Positions 1 to 8,028 of a stretch of 64,000 nt of DNA are shown here, piece after piece (within the stretch, counting starts at the first letter, position 1; every line of letters begins with the position of its first letter). The position numbers were made by a program, and so were the translations under genes. The stretch is from Flagellimonas myxillae (GTDB taxonomy: Bacteria; Bacteroidota; Bacteroidia; Flavobacteriales; Flavobacteriaceae), in assembly GCF_023502235.1 (NCBI RefSeq), contig NZ_JAMFLY010000001.1, forward strand, positions 1,798,001 through 1,862,000. Reading direction: 5' to 3'. The notes under the pieces were generated by a model. The model did no database searches. It saw nothing but the letters and a program-made list of their open reading frames with translations, and was not told the origin of the DNA.

Positions 1-705
1 CATGTACTTCAAGGTGGTCAATGCCCTTTCCTGTAGATTTGGAATTTCCAAAATCTTTTGTTTCTCGGCCACACTCAAATTAAGGTTGGAGGATACAAAG
101 TTGATCAAGAACGAGTTGCTCTGGATGTTCTTTATGGCAAATGTGGCTTCGCTGGGGATATTGGGGTTGTCCTTGATGATCTTAAAAGCCAACTCCTTAA
201 TGGAGTCGATAATGGCGGCAAACTCTTCACTGCTTTCTTCCGGTCTTTCTTCCAAAGCCTCACGAACGGTTGCCGTGAAATAAGGTTGCTCCGTAATCAC
301 CTCGGAAATCTCAAAACGTTTCTTTCCCTGTATGATCACCGTAGTGTTTCCATCTGGCATTTGAAGCACCCGCAATATTCGAGCAACCGTACCCAGGGTA
401 TTGATATCCTCCACACCCGGGTTCTCAGTTTCCTCATCTTTCTGGGACACCACACCTATGGTCTTGGACCCGTTGTTGGCATCCTTGATCAAATTGATGG
501 ATTTATCCCTTCCGGCGGTAATGGGGATTACCACCCCTGGAAAGAGCACTGTGTTCCGTAATGGAAGTACAGGAAGGGTTTCGGGAAGGACCTCTCGGTT
601 CATCTCCTCCTCGTCCTCGGGGGTCAACAAGGGTATCAGTTCGGCATCTTCCTCCAGTCCTTGCAGTGATATATTGTCAAAAGTTGAAATTTTTATTTCT
701 CCCAT
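1..705 (-). CDS. lon: Lon protease, N-terminal part (cut by window edge)
   Basis: ATP-dependent serine protease that degrades misfolded and regulatory proteins in the cytoplasm. Only the first 235 codons are present; the frame stays open to base 1, so the AAA+ and protease domains lie outside. After an acidic leader of about 45 residues comes the substrate-binding LON_N domain, recognised by the LPVLPLRNTVLFPG block and the following GRDKS segment. The start is the ATG at 703-705, preceded by a short AT-rich leader. A TATTTTTG -7 element lies about 78 bases upstream. The gene is divergent from the sigma-factor operon and separated from it by a tandem repeat. Family assignment is secure from the N-domain alone. 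Confidence 0.93.
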   Translation of the reverse strand, partial: MGEIKISTFDNISLQGLEEDAELIPLLTPEDEEEMNREVLPETLPVLPLRNTVLFPGVVIPITAGRDKSINLIKDANNGSKTIGVVSQKDEETENPGVEDINTLGTVARILRVLQMPDGNTTVIIQGKKRFEISEVITEQPYFTATVREALEERPEESSEEFAAIIDSIKELAFKIIKDNPNIPSEATFAIKNIQSNSFLINFVSSNLNLSVAEKQKILEIPNLQERALTTLKYM

Positions 706-782
706 ATCTAATTTTCGGTCATTTTGTCATCAATGACATAAATCTTCAGTTCATTCAATGTTCCAGACCCCATCAAACTGTG

Positions 783-790
783 CAAAAATA
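783..790 (-). promoter_or_regulatory. Predicted -7 element of the lon promoter
   Basis: On the minus strand this reads TATTTTTG followed by CACAG, a perfect match to the Bacteroidota -7 consensus TAnnTTTG. It implies a leader of roughly 70 bases for lon. No TTG is seen at the expected -33 distance, so the site may need an activator or be weak. Motif match only. Confidence 0.4.
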
Positions 791-865
791 GCTATTAACT
801 AGGGGGTTGGACCCATATTCATTGCTATAAGGGCAATTCCTGTGCCAAGCTGGTTTGCGGGTTTA

Positions 866-1019
866 TGGTTATTGATTACTCATTATTAATTACTGATTAC
901 TGATTATTGGTTATTGGTTATTGGCTATTGATAATTGATAATTGGTTATTGGTAATTGGTTATTGATAATTGGTTATTGATAATTGGTTATTGATAATTG
1001 GTAATTGTTTATTGATTAA
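866..1019. repeat. Heptanucleotide tandem repeat, 22 units
   Basis: Uninterrupted array of 22 seven-base units with consensus TGRTWAT (mainly TGGTTAT, TGATAAT, TGATTAC). Phase is kept exactly across the whole array, although single units differ by 1-2 bases. It fills most of the 379-base gap between the divergent lon and ECF sigma genes. There are no spacers, so it is not a CRISPR array. The regular alternation of TGGTTAT and TGATAAT in the right half (957-998) shows that a 14-base unit expanded there more recently. Its effect is unknown; it could change spacing or bendability between the two promoters. Confidence 0.9.
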
Positions 1020-1084
1020 TAAAAATTCAATAAAAGTGTAACAATTGATAAATTCAACAATCTATAAGACAAACCATTCATTTT

Positions 1085-1642
1085 TTGAGCCACCAAAATG
1101 AACATATTGATGCGCTGCTTCAATCGTGCCTAGCAGGTAAACAAAGTGCACAGATGGAGATTTACAACCGCTATTACCGGGCCATGTACAATACATCGTT
1201 CAGGATTGTAAAAAACTCCGCCGAAGCCGAAGATGTGATGCAGGAATCGTTTTTGAATGCGTTTACGAAGCTGCACACCTTTAAAGGGGACGTCACCTTT
1301 GGGGCATGGCTGAAGCGTATTGTGATAAACAACAGCATCTATCATTACAAAAAACAACAGAAGTCAAAAGCTGTTGATTTGGATGATGTAATGTACAAGG
1401 TCGAAGATAATGACGGAGTTGATCTTGATCACAATGGTTATACAGAACTGAAGGCTCAAAAAGTGATGGAGACCATGAAAAGTTTGAAAGACAATTACAG
1501 AGTTTCTTTGACCTTACATTTAATTGAAGGGTACGATTATGAAGAAATCAGTGAGATCATGAACATTAGTTATGCCAATTGCAGAACCACGATTTCCAGG
1601 GCTAAAGAAAGTCTAAGAAAGAAATTGATAGTAAACGTTTGA
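1085..1642 (+). CDS. ECF-type RNA polymerase sigma factor
   Basis: Sigma-70 family protein of 185 residues. Region 2 spans about residues 22-90 (YNRYYRAMYNTSFRIVKN, then the EAEDVMQESFLNAF block) and region 4 about 125-180, with a helix-turn-helix around YEEISEIMNISYANCRTTISRAKESL. The only start that keeps region 2 complete is a TTG at 1085; the next in-frame ATG (1154) would remove the first part of the domain. First gene of an apparent operon with an anti-sigma-like protein and two beta-structured envelope proteins. By analogy with other ECF operons it probably responds to an envelope signal. No extra C-terminal domain is present. Confidence 0.9.
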   Translation: MSHQNEHIDALLQSCLAGKQSAQMEIYNRYYRAMYNTSFRIVKNSAEAEDVMQESFLNAFTKLHTFKGDVTFGAWLKRIVINNSIYHYKKQQKSKAVDLDDVMYKVEDNDGVDLDHNGYTELKAQKVMETMKSLKDNYRVSLTLHLIEGYDYEEISEIMNISYANCRTTISRAKESLRKKLIVNV

Positions 1643-1644
1643 TT

Positions 1645-2205
1645 ATGGAAAATGATAATCTAGACAAGTTGTTCGAAAGACTACAAGGCAGTTTTGACCT
1701 TGAGGAACCCCAGCTCGGGCACCAAGACCGATTTTTCGAAAAATTAAATCAGGTCAAAGGTGTAACCTCCTTGCGATCCAAGAAGTCCAATTGGTGGAAG
1801 CCATTGTCCATTGCCGCATCCGTAGCCTTCCTTTGTCTGCTTGGTGTACAGGTATTCAGTACCCGTCCCAGTATTAAGGAACAGGTTGTGGAGATTGCCC
1901 CGGAAGTGTCGCAGACCGAGTTTTACTTTGTAAACCTTATTGAGGAACAAGTGCAGCTCCTGAAGGATGAAAAATCCCCAGAGACCGCCAAGCTTGTCGA
2001 CGATACCCTGGTGCAATTGGAAAAACTGGAAGCGGACTATGACACCTTGGAACAAGAACTTGTGAACGGTGGCAACAGCAAAATTATCCTGAATGCCATG
2101 ATCACCAATTTCCAGACCCGAATTGATTTGATAAAAGAAGTATTGACCAATATTGAAAACATTAAGAATATAAAATCACATTATGATGAGAACTTTACGA
2201 TATAA
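1645..2205 (+). CDS. Putative anti-sigma factor, single-pass membrane protein
   Basis: Protein of 186 residues with a cytoplasmic N-terminal part of about 48 residues, one membrane segment at roughly 50-68 (PLSIAASVAFLCLLGVQVF) and a periplasmic, coiled-coil-rich C-terminal part with many Glu/Leu residues. Position directly after the ECF sigma gene (stop at 1640-1642, ATG at 1645) and the topology suggest it holds the sigma factor at the membrane. No zinc-finger (HxxxCxxC) motif is visible, so it is not a classical ZAS-type anti-sigma factor. The function is inferred from context and topology, not from a recognised domain. It overlaps the next gene by 23 bases. Confidence 0.6.
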   Translation: MENDNLDKLFERLQGSFDLEEPQLGHQDRFFEKLNQVKGVTSLRSKKSNWWKPLSIAASVAFLCLLGVQVFSTRPSIKEQVVEIAPEVSQTEFYFVNLIEEQVQLLKDEKSPETAKLVDDTLVQLEKLEADYDTLEQELVNGGNSKIILNAMITNFQTRIDLIKEVLTNIENIKNIKSHYDENFTI

Positions 2206-3277
2206 GTATGTCTTTTTGACATTAGCCCTACTCCCACTTTTATTGGTTGCCGGAACTGGTAAACCCACAGGGAAGTACACCAAGGAAAAGACCATTAAAA
2301 AAGAGTTCAGTGTTAACTCGGATGCCCTTTTTAAGGTGCATAACAGCTACGGGAACCTGAACATCACCTCTTGGAACGAAAACAAGATCGTGATTGAGGT
2401 GCACATCAAAACCAATGGCAACAATGAGGAAAAAGTGGAAAAGCGATTGGACGAAATTGATGTGGATTTTGAAACCAGCAGCAGTTTGGTATCGGCCAGA
2501 ACCCGATTCGGCGATGGCGGTAAAAACTGGGGATGGAACTGGGGGAAACGCAACAACGTGAACGTACAGGTAAACTATACGGTAAAAATCCCGGTAAAGA
2601 ACAGCGTAAACCTAAACAACGATTACGGAAACATTTATGTAGATCGTGTGGACGGGCATGCCAAAATTAATTGTGACTATGGTAAAATAGATATAGGCGA
2701 GCTTCGGGGAAGAAACAACGAACTACGCTTTGATTACACCAGCAGGTCCAATTTTGAATACATCAACAGTGCGGAAATTATTGCGGATTATTCCGGATTT
2801 ACGGTGGAAAAGGCCGGTGATCTTACCATTAAAGCGGATTACACCAACAGTGTGGTGAAGGAAATGGAAAATTTGGAATATGCCAGTGATTATGGCTCCC
2901 TTGAAGTGGGCAATGTGGGCAATGTAAATGGAAATGGGGATTATGTAAGTGTAAAACTGGGTACGGTACACGGCAACGTAAACATAACTTCGGACTATGG
3001 CTCCCTAAAAATAGGACAGATGGCCGAAGACGCTGGAAATATCGATATCAGAACGGATTATACCGGAACCAAGATTGGTTACCACCCCAACTATCACTTC
3101 AATTTTGAGATATCGGCCGAGTATGCCGGGGTAAGTGGTAAGGAACCCTTCGAAATCAACATCAGCAAGGAGAAAACCGGAGAAAAATATTATAAGGGAT
3201 ATTACGGTAGCGAAAACTCCGGAAATACCGTTAATATTACCACGGACTACGGTGGAATAACCTTTCACCAAAACTGA
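2183..3277 (+). CDS. Exported DUF4097-like beta-repeat protein
   Basis: Protein of 364 residues with a signal peptide (basic MMRTLRYKY, hydrophobic 10-24). The body is built of about ten short strands, each carrying a DYG/DYT motif (for example NDYGNIYVDRV, CDYGKIDIGEL, SDYGSLEVGNV, TDYGGITFHQN). This is the pattern of the DUF4097/DUF2807 superfamily, predicted to form a right-handed beta-helix. It probably sits in the periplasm or on the outer surface. Translation starts inside the anti-sigma gene, so the two are likely coupled. It may be a target of the operon's own sigma factor; its biochemical role is unknown. ATG 2186 is an equally possible start. Confidence 0.7.
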   Translation: MMRTLRYKYVFLTLALLPLLLVAGTGKPTGKYTKEKTIKKEFSVNSDALFKVHNSYGNLNITSWNENKIVIEVHIKTNGNNEEKVEKRLDEIDVDFETSSSLVSARTRFGDGGKNWGWNWGKRNNVNVQVNYTVKIPVKNSVNLNNDYGNIYVDRVDGHAKINCDYGKIDIGELRGRNNELRFDYTSRSNFEYINSAEIIADYSGFTVEKAGDLTIKADYTNSVVKEMENLEYASDYGSLEVGNVGNVNGNGDYVSVKLGTVHGNVNITSDYGSLKIGQMAEDAGNIDIRTDYTGTKIGYHPNYHFNFEISAEYAGVSGKEPFEINISKEKTGEKYYKGYYGSENSGNTVNITTDYGGITFHQN

Positions 3278-3307
3278 AAATCAAAAAACAAAAATTAAAA
3301 CACGATC

Positions 3308-4033
3308 ATGAAAAAACTAATCACATTGACACTGGCACTATCCATGGTGGCAGTCACGAACGCCCAGTGGGGCAAGCGAGTTAAAGGCAACGGCAATGTT
3401 GTTACCATAGAACGTTCTGTGGGCGATTACGACGAAGTGGCCATGGCTGGATGGTTCAACCTGGAACTTGTTGCCGGTACCGAGGGAGAAATAACCCTAA
3501 AAGGGGAATCCAATCTTTTGGAACACATTAAAACCGAAGTGAAAAACGGAAAATTGGTCATTAAGCAAGAACGGGGTGTCAATCTAAGACCCTCTAGCTG
3601 GAATTCTGGAATTGTGGTGACGGTTCCCGTCAAAGATATCAATGCTGTCTCTCTATCTGGGTCAGGAGATATTGTTGGGCACACCACTTTAAAAGCAGAT
3701 GATTTCCATGCTAGCATGTCCGGTTCTGGAGATGTAAGCCTTACCGTGGAAGCACAGAATGTAAGTGCTTCGCTTTCGGGATCGGGAGACATTAATCTGG
3801 AGGGAAAAACTACCGATTTAAACGTGCAGGTTTCCGGTTCTGGTGATGTTAAGGCCTATGACCTTGAAGCGGAATTTGTTACCGCCCAGGTTTCTGGTTC
3901 TGCGGATATAAAGGTAACCGCCAACCAATCCATAGATGCTAGGGTATCGGGATCAGGGGACATCAGTTACCGCGGAAATCCCAAAAAAATCAACAGCAAA
4001 TCATCCGGGTCTGGAGATATATCCAAGGGATAG
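3308..4033 (+). CDS. Head GIN domain protein (DUF2807), putative adhesin
   Basis: Exported protein of 241 residues with a signal peptide ending near TNAQW (residue 20). The DUF2807 domain covers about 35-235. Its C-terminal half contains seven rungs with the motif SGSGD(I/V) or SGSAD, spaced 19-23 residues apart, typical of the beta-helix in this family. Such proteins are common as secreted or surface proteins of Bacteroidota and are often annotated as auto-transporter adhesins, but no activity is established. Last gene of the sigma operon, 30 bases after the DUF4097 gene, and followed by a strong hairpin terminator. Confidence 0.8.
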   Translation: MKKLITLTLALSMVAVTNAQWGKRVKGNGNVVTIERSVGDYDEVAMAGWFNLELVAGTEGEITLKGESNLLEHIKTEVKNGKLVIKQERGVNLRPSSWNSGIVVTVPVKDINAVSLSGSGDIVGHTTLKADDFHASMSGSGDVSLTVEAQNVSASLSGSGDINLEGKTTDLNVQVSGSGDVKAYDLEAEFVTAQVSGSADIKVTANQSIDARVSGSGDISYRGNPKKINSKSSGSGDISKG

Positions 4034-4063
4034 ATACTACGAGTTTATTCCAATCAAAAAACC

Positions 4064-4090
4064 AAAACCCTGTAGCTACTGCAGGGTTTT
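4064..4090. terminator. Bidirectional terminator hairpin
   Basis: AAAACCCTG / CAGGGTTTT stem with a 9-base loop, with T-runs on both strands. It lies between the convergent DUF2807 gene and the ThuA-like gene and ends exactly at the latter's stop codon, so it can serve both transcripts. Confidence 0.8.
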
Positions 4091-4930
4091 TTAGTTGTAG
4101 TTCTTTATTTCTTCGGAATATCTTGAGGCGTTGGAGAGGATTCTCACCAAAGCCTCCTCTGGTTGGGAAACGCTTCTGGGGGCGTTAACAAATTTGTCAC
4201 CGGAGTTGAGCCAAATGGCAAGCCCATCATACGATATTTTTCTTGTTACAACCATCGGAACCTTCTTCCGTTTGTTGAACCCCTTTTTGGTTTGTGCCAA
4301 AATATTGGCATCAGCGGTCCAATCCCCCCAGCACAATTCTCCATCATCCAAGCTGAAGTTATCATCCAGCCCCTCCAACAATGGATTTGTTGAGTGCTCT
4401 GGTACGATTTCGACGTCGATGGGGGCATCGAGTCGTCTAAAATTGTTCAGTTGACATCCATAAACTTTTTGCAAGGCAAAGTTCCTGCATCTTCTATAGA
4501 TAATATCGTGGGTTCCTACCAAGGTACCTCCTTCTTTTAAATGGTTCAGTAATTTGCTCTGGATCAGTTTTCTTTCCTTCGGAAGTTCAGAAAATTTGGT
4601 CACATCCGTAACAAACAGGATAATCAGGTTCACATACTTTTTCCCAATGGGGTAAAACAACAAATCCCGGGGTTCGTCAATCACGCAGTACAAATAATCC
4701 GGGTTCATGCTTTTGAGTTTCTCACAGATTTTCTCACTGTGCATAAGGTGGTCATCATTCCAAACAATCACCATTTTTTTTCTCAGAAGTAAGGATTTTA
4801 ATTTTCTTGCCGTAACACTAAAGAAATAAATATTGGACCTGGACCAGCTATAACAAAAGCCTAGGAAAAAGATTAAAATGTGGGAAAAATAGTTTACTAT
4901 TATATCATCAAAATATTCAGAGATTGACAT
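4091..4930 (-). CDS. Membrane-anchored ThuA-like (class I GATase fold) protein
   Basis: Protein of 279 residues with one N-terminal membrane segment (about 10-32) followed by a cytoplasmic or periplasmic domain of about 230 residues. That domain has features of the ThuA/trehalose-utilisation superfamily: an early MVIVWNDDHLMHSEKI strand-helix, a GGTLVGTHD turn, the EIVPEHSTNPLLEGLDDNFSL stretch, and a late KVPMVVTRKISYDGLAIWLN segment. In ThuA proteins these correspond to the HPIT.GL and KGRV core strands. The usual ThuA catalytic site is not obvious. Alone between divergent and convergent neighbours. The specific function is unknown and the family call is moderate. Confidence 0.45.
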   Translation of the reverse strand: MSISEYFDDIIVNYFSHILIFFLGFCYSWSRSNIYFFSVTARKLKSLLLRKKMVIVWNDDHLMHSEKICEKLKSMNPDYLYCVIDEPRDLLFYPIGKKYVNLIILFVTDVTKFSELPKERKLIQSKLLNHLKEGGTLVGTHDIIYRRCRNFALQKVYGCQLNNFRRLDAPIDVEIVPEHSTNPLLEGLDDNFSLDDGELCWGDWTADANILAQTKKGFNKRKKVPMVVTRKISYDGLAIWLNSGDKFVNAPRSVSQPEEALVRILSNASRYSEEIKNYN

Positions 4931-4969
4931 AAAATGATTTTATCGTTATTCTGTTGTTCATAAATCTAA

Positions 4970-5848
4970 ATGAAAGTTGCCAATAAAAAAAAGTTGCTTA
5001 CAATGACATTTTCGTTATTCATTTTCCTTGTCATCACCATTCTATACCCTTTTTTACGATTCAAACTTTCCTCCCCTTCAAATAATACAACCATAGACTT
5101 CCCTAAAATTGTGGGGCATAGAGGGGCTGCTGGATTGGCTCCCGAAAACACTTTGGCATCTTTTAAAAGAGCTTTGGACCTCAAGGTGGACTATATTGAA
5201 CTCGACCTACATGTTTCCGCTGATGGCGAACTTATCGTAATCCACGATTCCAACGTAAAAAGAACTACGGATGGGGAAGGCGAAATTGCGGATATGACCC
5301 TTCAACAAATAAAGCAATTGGATGCTGGAAGCTGGTTTGGTCCAGAATTCGGCTCTGAAAAGGTGCCCACTTTTGAAGAGGTCTTGGATTTGGTCAACGG
5401 GCAGTGCAAGATCCTTGTGGAACTCAAATGGTCCAAAAAAGGAGCTTACCCCAGTTTGGTGGATAAATTGTTACAGCTTATCCAAGATCGTGGGGTCTCT
5501 GACCAACTGATTATCCAATCGTTCGAAAGGTCGTACTTGGAGGAAATTACAACCTCGAACAACCCGGTTGAAATTCAACAGTTGATTTTTGGGAAATCGT
5601 CAATTTTGCCTATTTACTTCGATACCCAACTTAGATTTGGAAGCTTTGAACCGGTGGCAGGCATCACCTCCTTAAACATGTTTTATCTCTATTTGAACAA
5701 GGGCTGGGTAAATACCAATGAACAACTCGGGTTTGGCACCGGGGTTTTCACGATAAACGATGAAAATGACATGAAAAAGGCGGCTACTTTCGGTGCCGAC
5801 CTGATCATAACGGACTTTCCCGATAAAGCGATCAAGATTTTACGATAA
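4970..5848 (+). CDS. Glycerophosphodiester phosphodiesterase
   Basis: Hydrolyses glycerophosphodiesters to glycerol-3-phosphate and an alcohol. The protein has 292 residues: an N-terminal membrane anchor or signal (about 7-30), then a TIM barrel. The GDPD signature is complete, with GHRGAAG and PENTLASF (about 47-62), YIELDLHVSADGELIVIHD carrying the metal-binding Glu/Asp and catalytic His, and a C-terminal FTINDENDMKKA...GADLIITDFPD block. It is probably anchored to the periplasmic face of the inner membrane. Divergent from the ThuA-like gene with only 39 bases between the starts, so the two promoters must overlap. Confidence 0.9.
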   Translation: MKVANKKKLLTMTFSLFIFLVITILYPFLRFKLSSPSNNTTIDFPKIVGHRGAAGLAPENTLASFKRALDLKVDYIELDLHVSADGELIVIHDSNVKRTTDGEGEIADMTLQQIKQLDAGSWFGPEFGSEKVPTFEEVLDLVNGQCKILVELKWSKKGAYPSLVDKLLQLIQDRGVSDQLIIQSFERSYLEEITTSNNPVEIQQLIFGKSSILPIYFDTQLRFGSFEPVAGITSLNMFYLYLNKGWVNTNEQLGFGTGVFTINDENDMKKAATFGADLIITDFPDKAIKILR

Positions 5849-5851
5849 CCC

Positions 5852-6565
5852 TTAGTCCTTTAAGCGGGCATTTTTACCGTAGTAGGGTTCCATGTACTTG
5901 CGATAAAAGGTAGAGTATCTCTTATTTACTTTGATGACATAAAAGAAGAGGAGAAAGGAAGTTGCTATAGCGATTATAATGAAAAATGTGGCCAGAATAA
6001 ATGGAATCATATAATCGGTTAGATTGTCGAATCTCAGCAAATATATCCATAATGCGAATGCAATAAGATTGGGTAAAAAATAGATAAAAAAGCCAATGGA
6101 GGCATTTAGCAACCTAGCTACATTGTTCTTAAACCGCTTTCTAAAAAACACCTTTCCATATAGGTATCCGAGCCACGAAAAAAAGATATGCTCTGAAGTA
6201 TTGTAAATGGTCTTCACCAAATCCAGGGTGTAGAGCTCAATTCGCTTTTCGATGAGGTGGTTCGCATTCTGAACACCTACCCATGCCGAAATCACGATCA
6301 AGATGGCGATGGAGGTCATCATGAACAGATTGGGGTTCTCATTGATACTTTCGAGAATTTTGTTGTCCGAGCTAAACAACTGACCAATGATGAAGGTAAT
6401 AACCGAAATAAAGGCAATGCTGGAATTATAGGCTGCTTTCACCCTCCAATTGATTTCTTCCCGCATGCTTTTGATTTCCTCAATATTGAAAATGACAATC
6501 TCGTTTTTATCGAGTTCCATTTCCTCATATAGGGCGGGCTGCTTTTTCTTTTTGCTCTTTTTCAT
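5852..6565 (-). CDS. Unknown four-helix membrane protein
   Basis: Protein of 237 residues; I do not recognise a family. The N-terminus is strongly basic (KKSKKKKQ), then an acidic linker, then four predicted membrane helices at about 48-67, 82-102, 152-174 and 185-210, with a cytoplasmic loop between helices 2 and 3. The C-terminus is basic (YGKNARLKD). It lies convergent with and three bases from the glycerophosphodiesterase gene, and 30 bases downstream of the UMF1 transporter gene, with which it is probably co-transcribed. Confidence 0.6.
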   Translation of the reverse strand: MKKSKKKKQPALYEEMELDKNEIVIFNIEEIKSMREEINWRVKAAYNSSIAFISVITFIIGQLFSSDNKILESINENPNLFMMTSIAILIVISAWVGVQNANHLIEKRIELYTLDLVKTIYNTSEHIFFSWLGYLYGKVFFRKRFKNNVARLLNASIGFFIYFLPNLIAFALWIYLLRFDNLTDYMIPFILATFFIIIAIATSFLLFFYVIKVNKRYSTFYRKYMEPYYGKNARLKD

Positions 6566-6595
6566 GCTTCCAGAATCCTTTCTTGTTTATTGCTG

Positions 6596-7936
6596 TTATT
6601 CCAATTCCCCCTTTGGAGCCAACTTTCTCACTCGGAGCAGTAGCACTACGCCCATAAAAAACAAAAACGCCATAAAAATCGTCGCGTTCCGCATACTACC
6701 GGTTACCTGGGAGATATATCCAAAGATAAAGGTGCCCAAAATCAGGCCTATTTTTTCCGCAACATCATAAAAACTAAAGAAGGATGTGGTGTCTGTGGTC
6801 TCCGGTAAAAATTTGGAGTAGGTCGAACGGGAAAGGGTTTGAATCCCACCCATTACCAATCCAACCAATCCGGCTGCGATATAAAAATCCAGGGGGGTAA
6901 TCAAAAAATAAGCATAGATGCACAAGAAAATCCAAAGGACATTTAGCAATAACAAGGTACTGATATTTCCTCTTTTTTTGGACAGATAAGCGGTTGCCAA
7001 AGAGCCCAATATTGCTACCAACTGAATCACCAAAATACTGATGATCAATCCAGTGGTGCGCTCACTATCGCTCCCCCATGCAATTTCCTCTTCGCCGTAG
7101 AAAGCCGCTATCAGCATAATGGTCTGAACCGCTGTGCTGAAAACAAAAAATGCCACCAAATACCGTTTAAGTCGGGTTTCGGTTCCCAATTGTTTCCATA
7201 CCCCTTTGAGTTCCCTAAACCCATTGAGCACAATATTGGTTCGTTCCCCTTCCCTTTTGTATCCTTTAGGCAGGTGGTAAAAGGTATATTGGCTGAACAA
7301 AATCCACCAAACCCCGACCGATACAAAGGAATATTTCATGGCCTTGATCTCAGCAGCTTCCCCTCCACTATCCGTTATTCCAAATAGGTCGGGTTGCATT
7401 ACCATGGCCAAGTTGAACAGGAGAAGAATTACGCTTCCCACATAACCTAATGAAAAGCCTTTGGCACTTACCCCATCTTGCTGTTCCGGAAAAGCAATAT
7501 CTGGCAAATAGGAATTATTGATGGCAAAACTGACCCAAAAGCCCACTAGGCCAAAGAAATAGCAAATCAATCCGAAGTAAATGTTCTCCAAGGAAAACCA
7601 GTAGAGCCCAATACAGGAAATGGCTCCCAAGTAGCAGAAAAACTTAAGAAATACGCGTTTGTTCCCCAAATAATCGGCAATTCCCGAAACCAAGGGTGTT
7701 ACTATGGCAATAAACACAAAGGCTAGGGACGTTACGTAACTGATCAAGGGAGCCCTCGCGATCTCCCCACCAAAAATGGTGACTTTTTCTATCTCGGCCA
7801 CTCGGAACAGGGCTCCATAGAAAATGGGAAATATTGCTGAGGATATCACTAGGCTATATACGGAATTCGCCCAGTCGTAGAAGGCCCAAGCATTCAACAA
7901 TTTCTTGCTTCCCTTCATTGCGAATACCTGTGCCAT
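6596..7936 (-). CDS. UMF1-family MFS transporter
   Basis: Major-facilitator protein of 446 residues with about twelve membrane helices. The N-terminal NAWAFYDWANSVYSLVISSAIFP block is the hallmark of the UMF1/Atg22-like family, and SGIADYLGNKR matches the MFS loop 2-3 motif. Related fungal Atg22 proteins release amino acids from the vacuole; the substrate of bacterial members is not known. An alternative start at 7918 (MKGSKK) would still keep helix 1 complete. Probably co-transcribed with the downstream four-helix membrane protein. Confidence 0.88.
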   Translation of the reverse strand: MAQVFAMKGSKKLLNAWAFYDWANSVYSLVISSAIFPIFYGALFRVAEIEKVTIFGGEIARAPLISYVTSLAFVFIAIVTPLVSGIADYLGNKRVFLKFFCYLGAISCIGLYWFSLENIYFGLICYFFGLVGFWVSFAINNSYLPDIAFPEQQDGVSAKGFSLGYVGSVILLLFNLAMVMQPDLFGITDSGGEAAEIKAMKYSFVSVGVWWILFSQYTFYHLPKGYKREGERTNIVLNGFRELKGVWKQLGTETRLKRYLVAFFVFSTAVQTIMLIAAFYGEEEIAWGSDSERTTGLIISILVIQLVAILGSLATAYLSKKRGNISTLLLLNVLWIFLCIYAYFLITPLDFYIAAGLVGLVMGGIQTLSRSTYSKFLPETTDTTSFFSFYDVAEKIGLILGTFIFGYISQVTGSMRNATIFMAFLFFMGVVLLLRVRKLAPKGELE

Positions 7937-8028
7937 AGTCTATAAATAAAAATATCACCTATAACCTAATTAGAGTTGTAAAAAACCCAAACTAAGCTAT
8001 AGGTGACATAAAGTTTTTTATCAATTGT

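Noticed and set aside
866..1019. CRISPR array
   Set aside because: The repeats are 7 bases long, contiguous and without spacers; no cas genes occur in the window.
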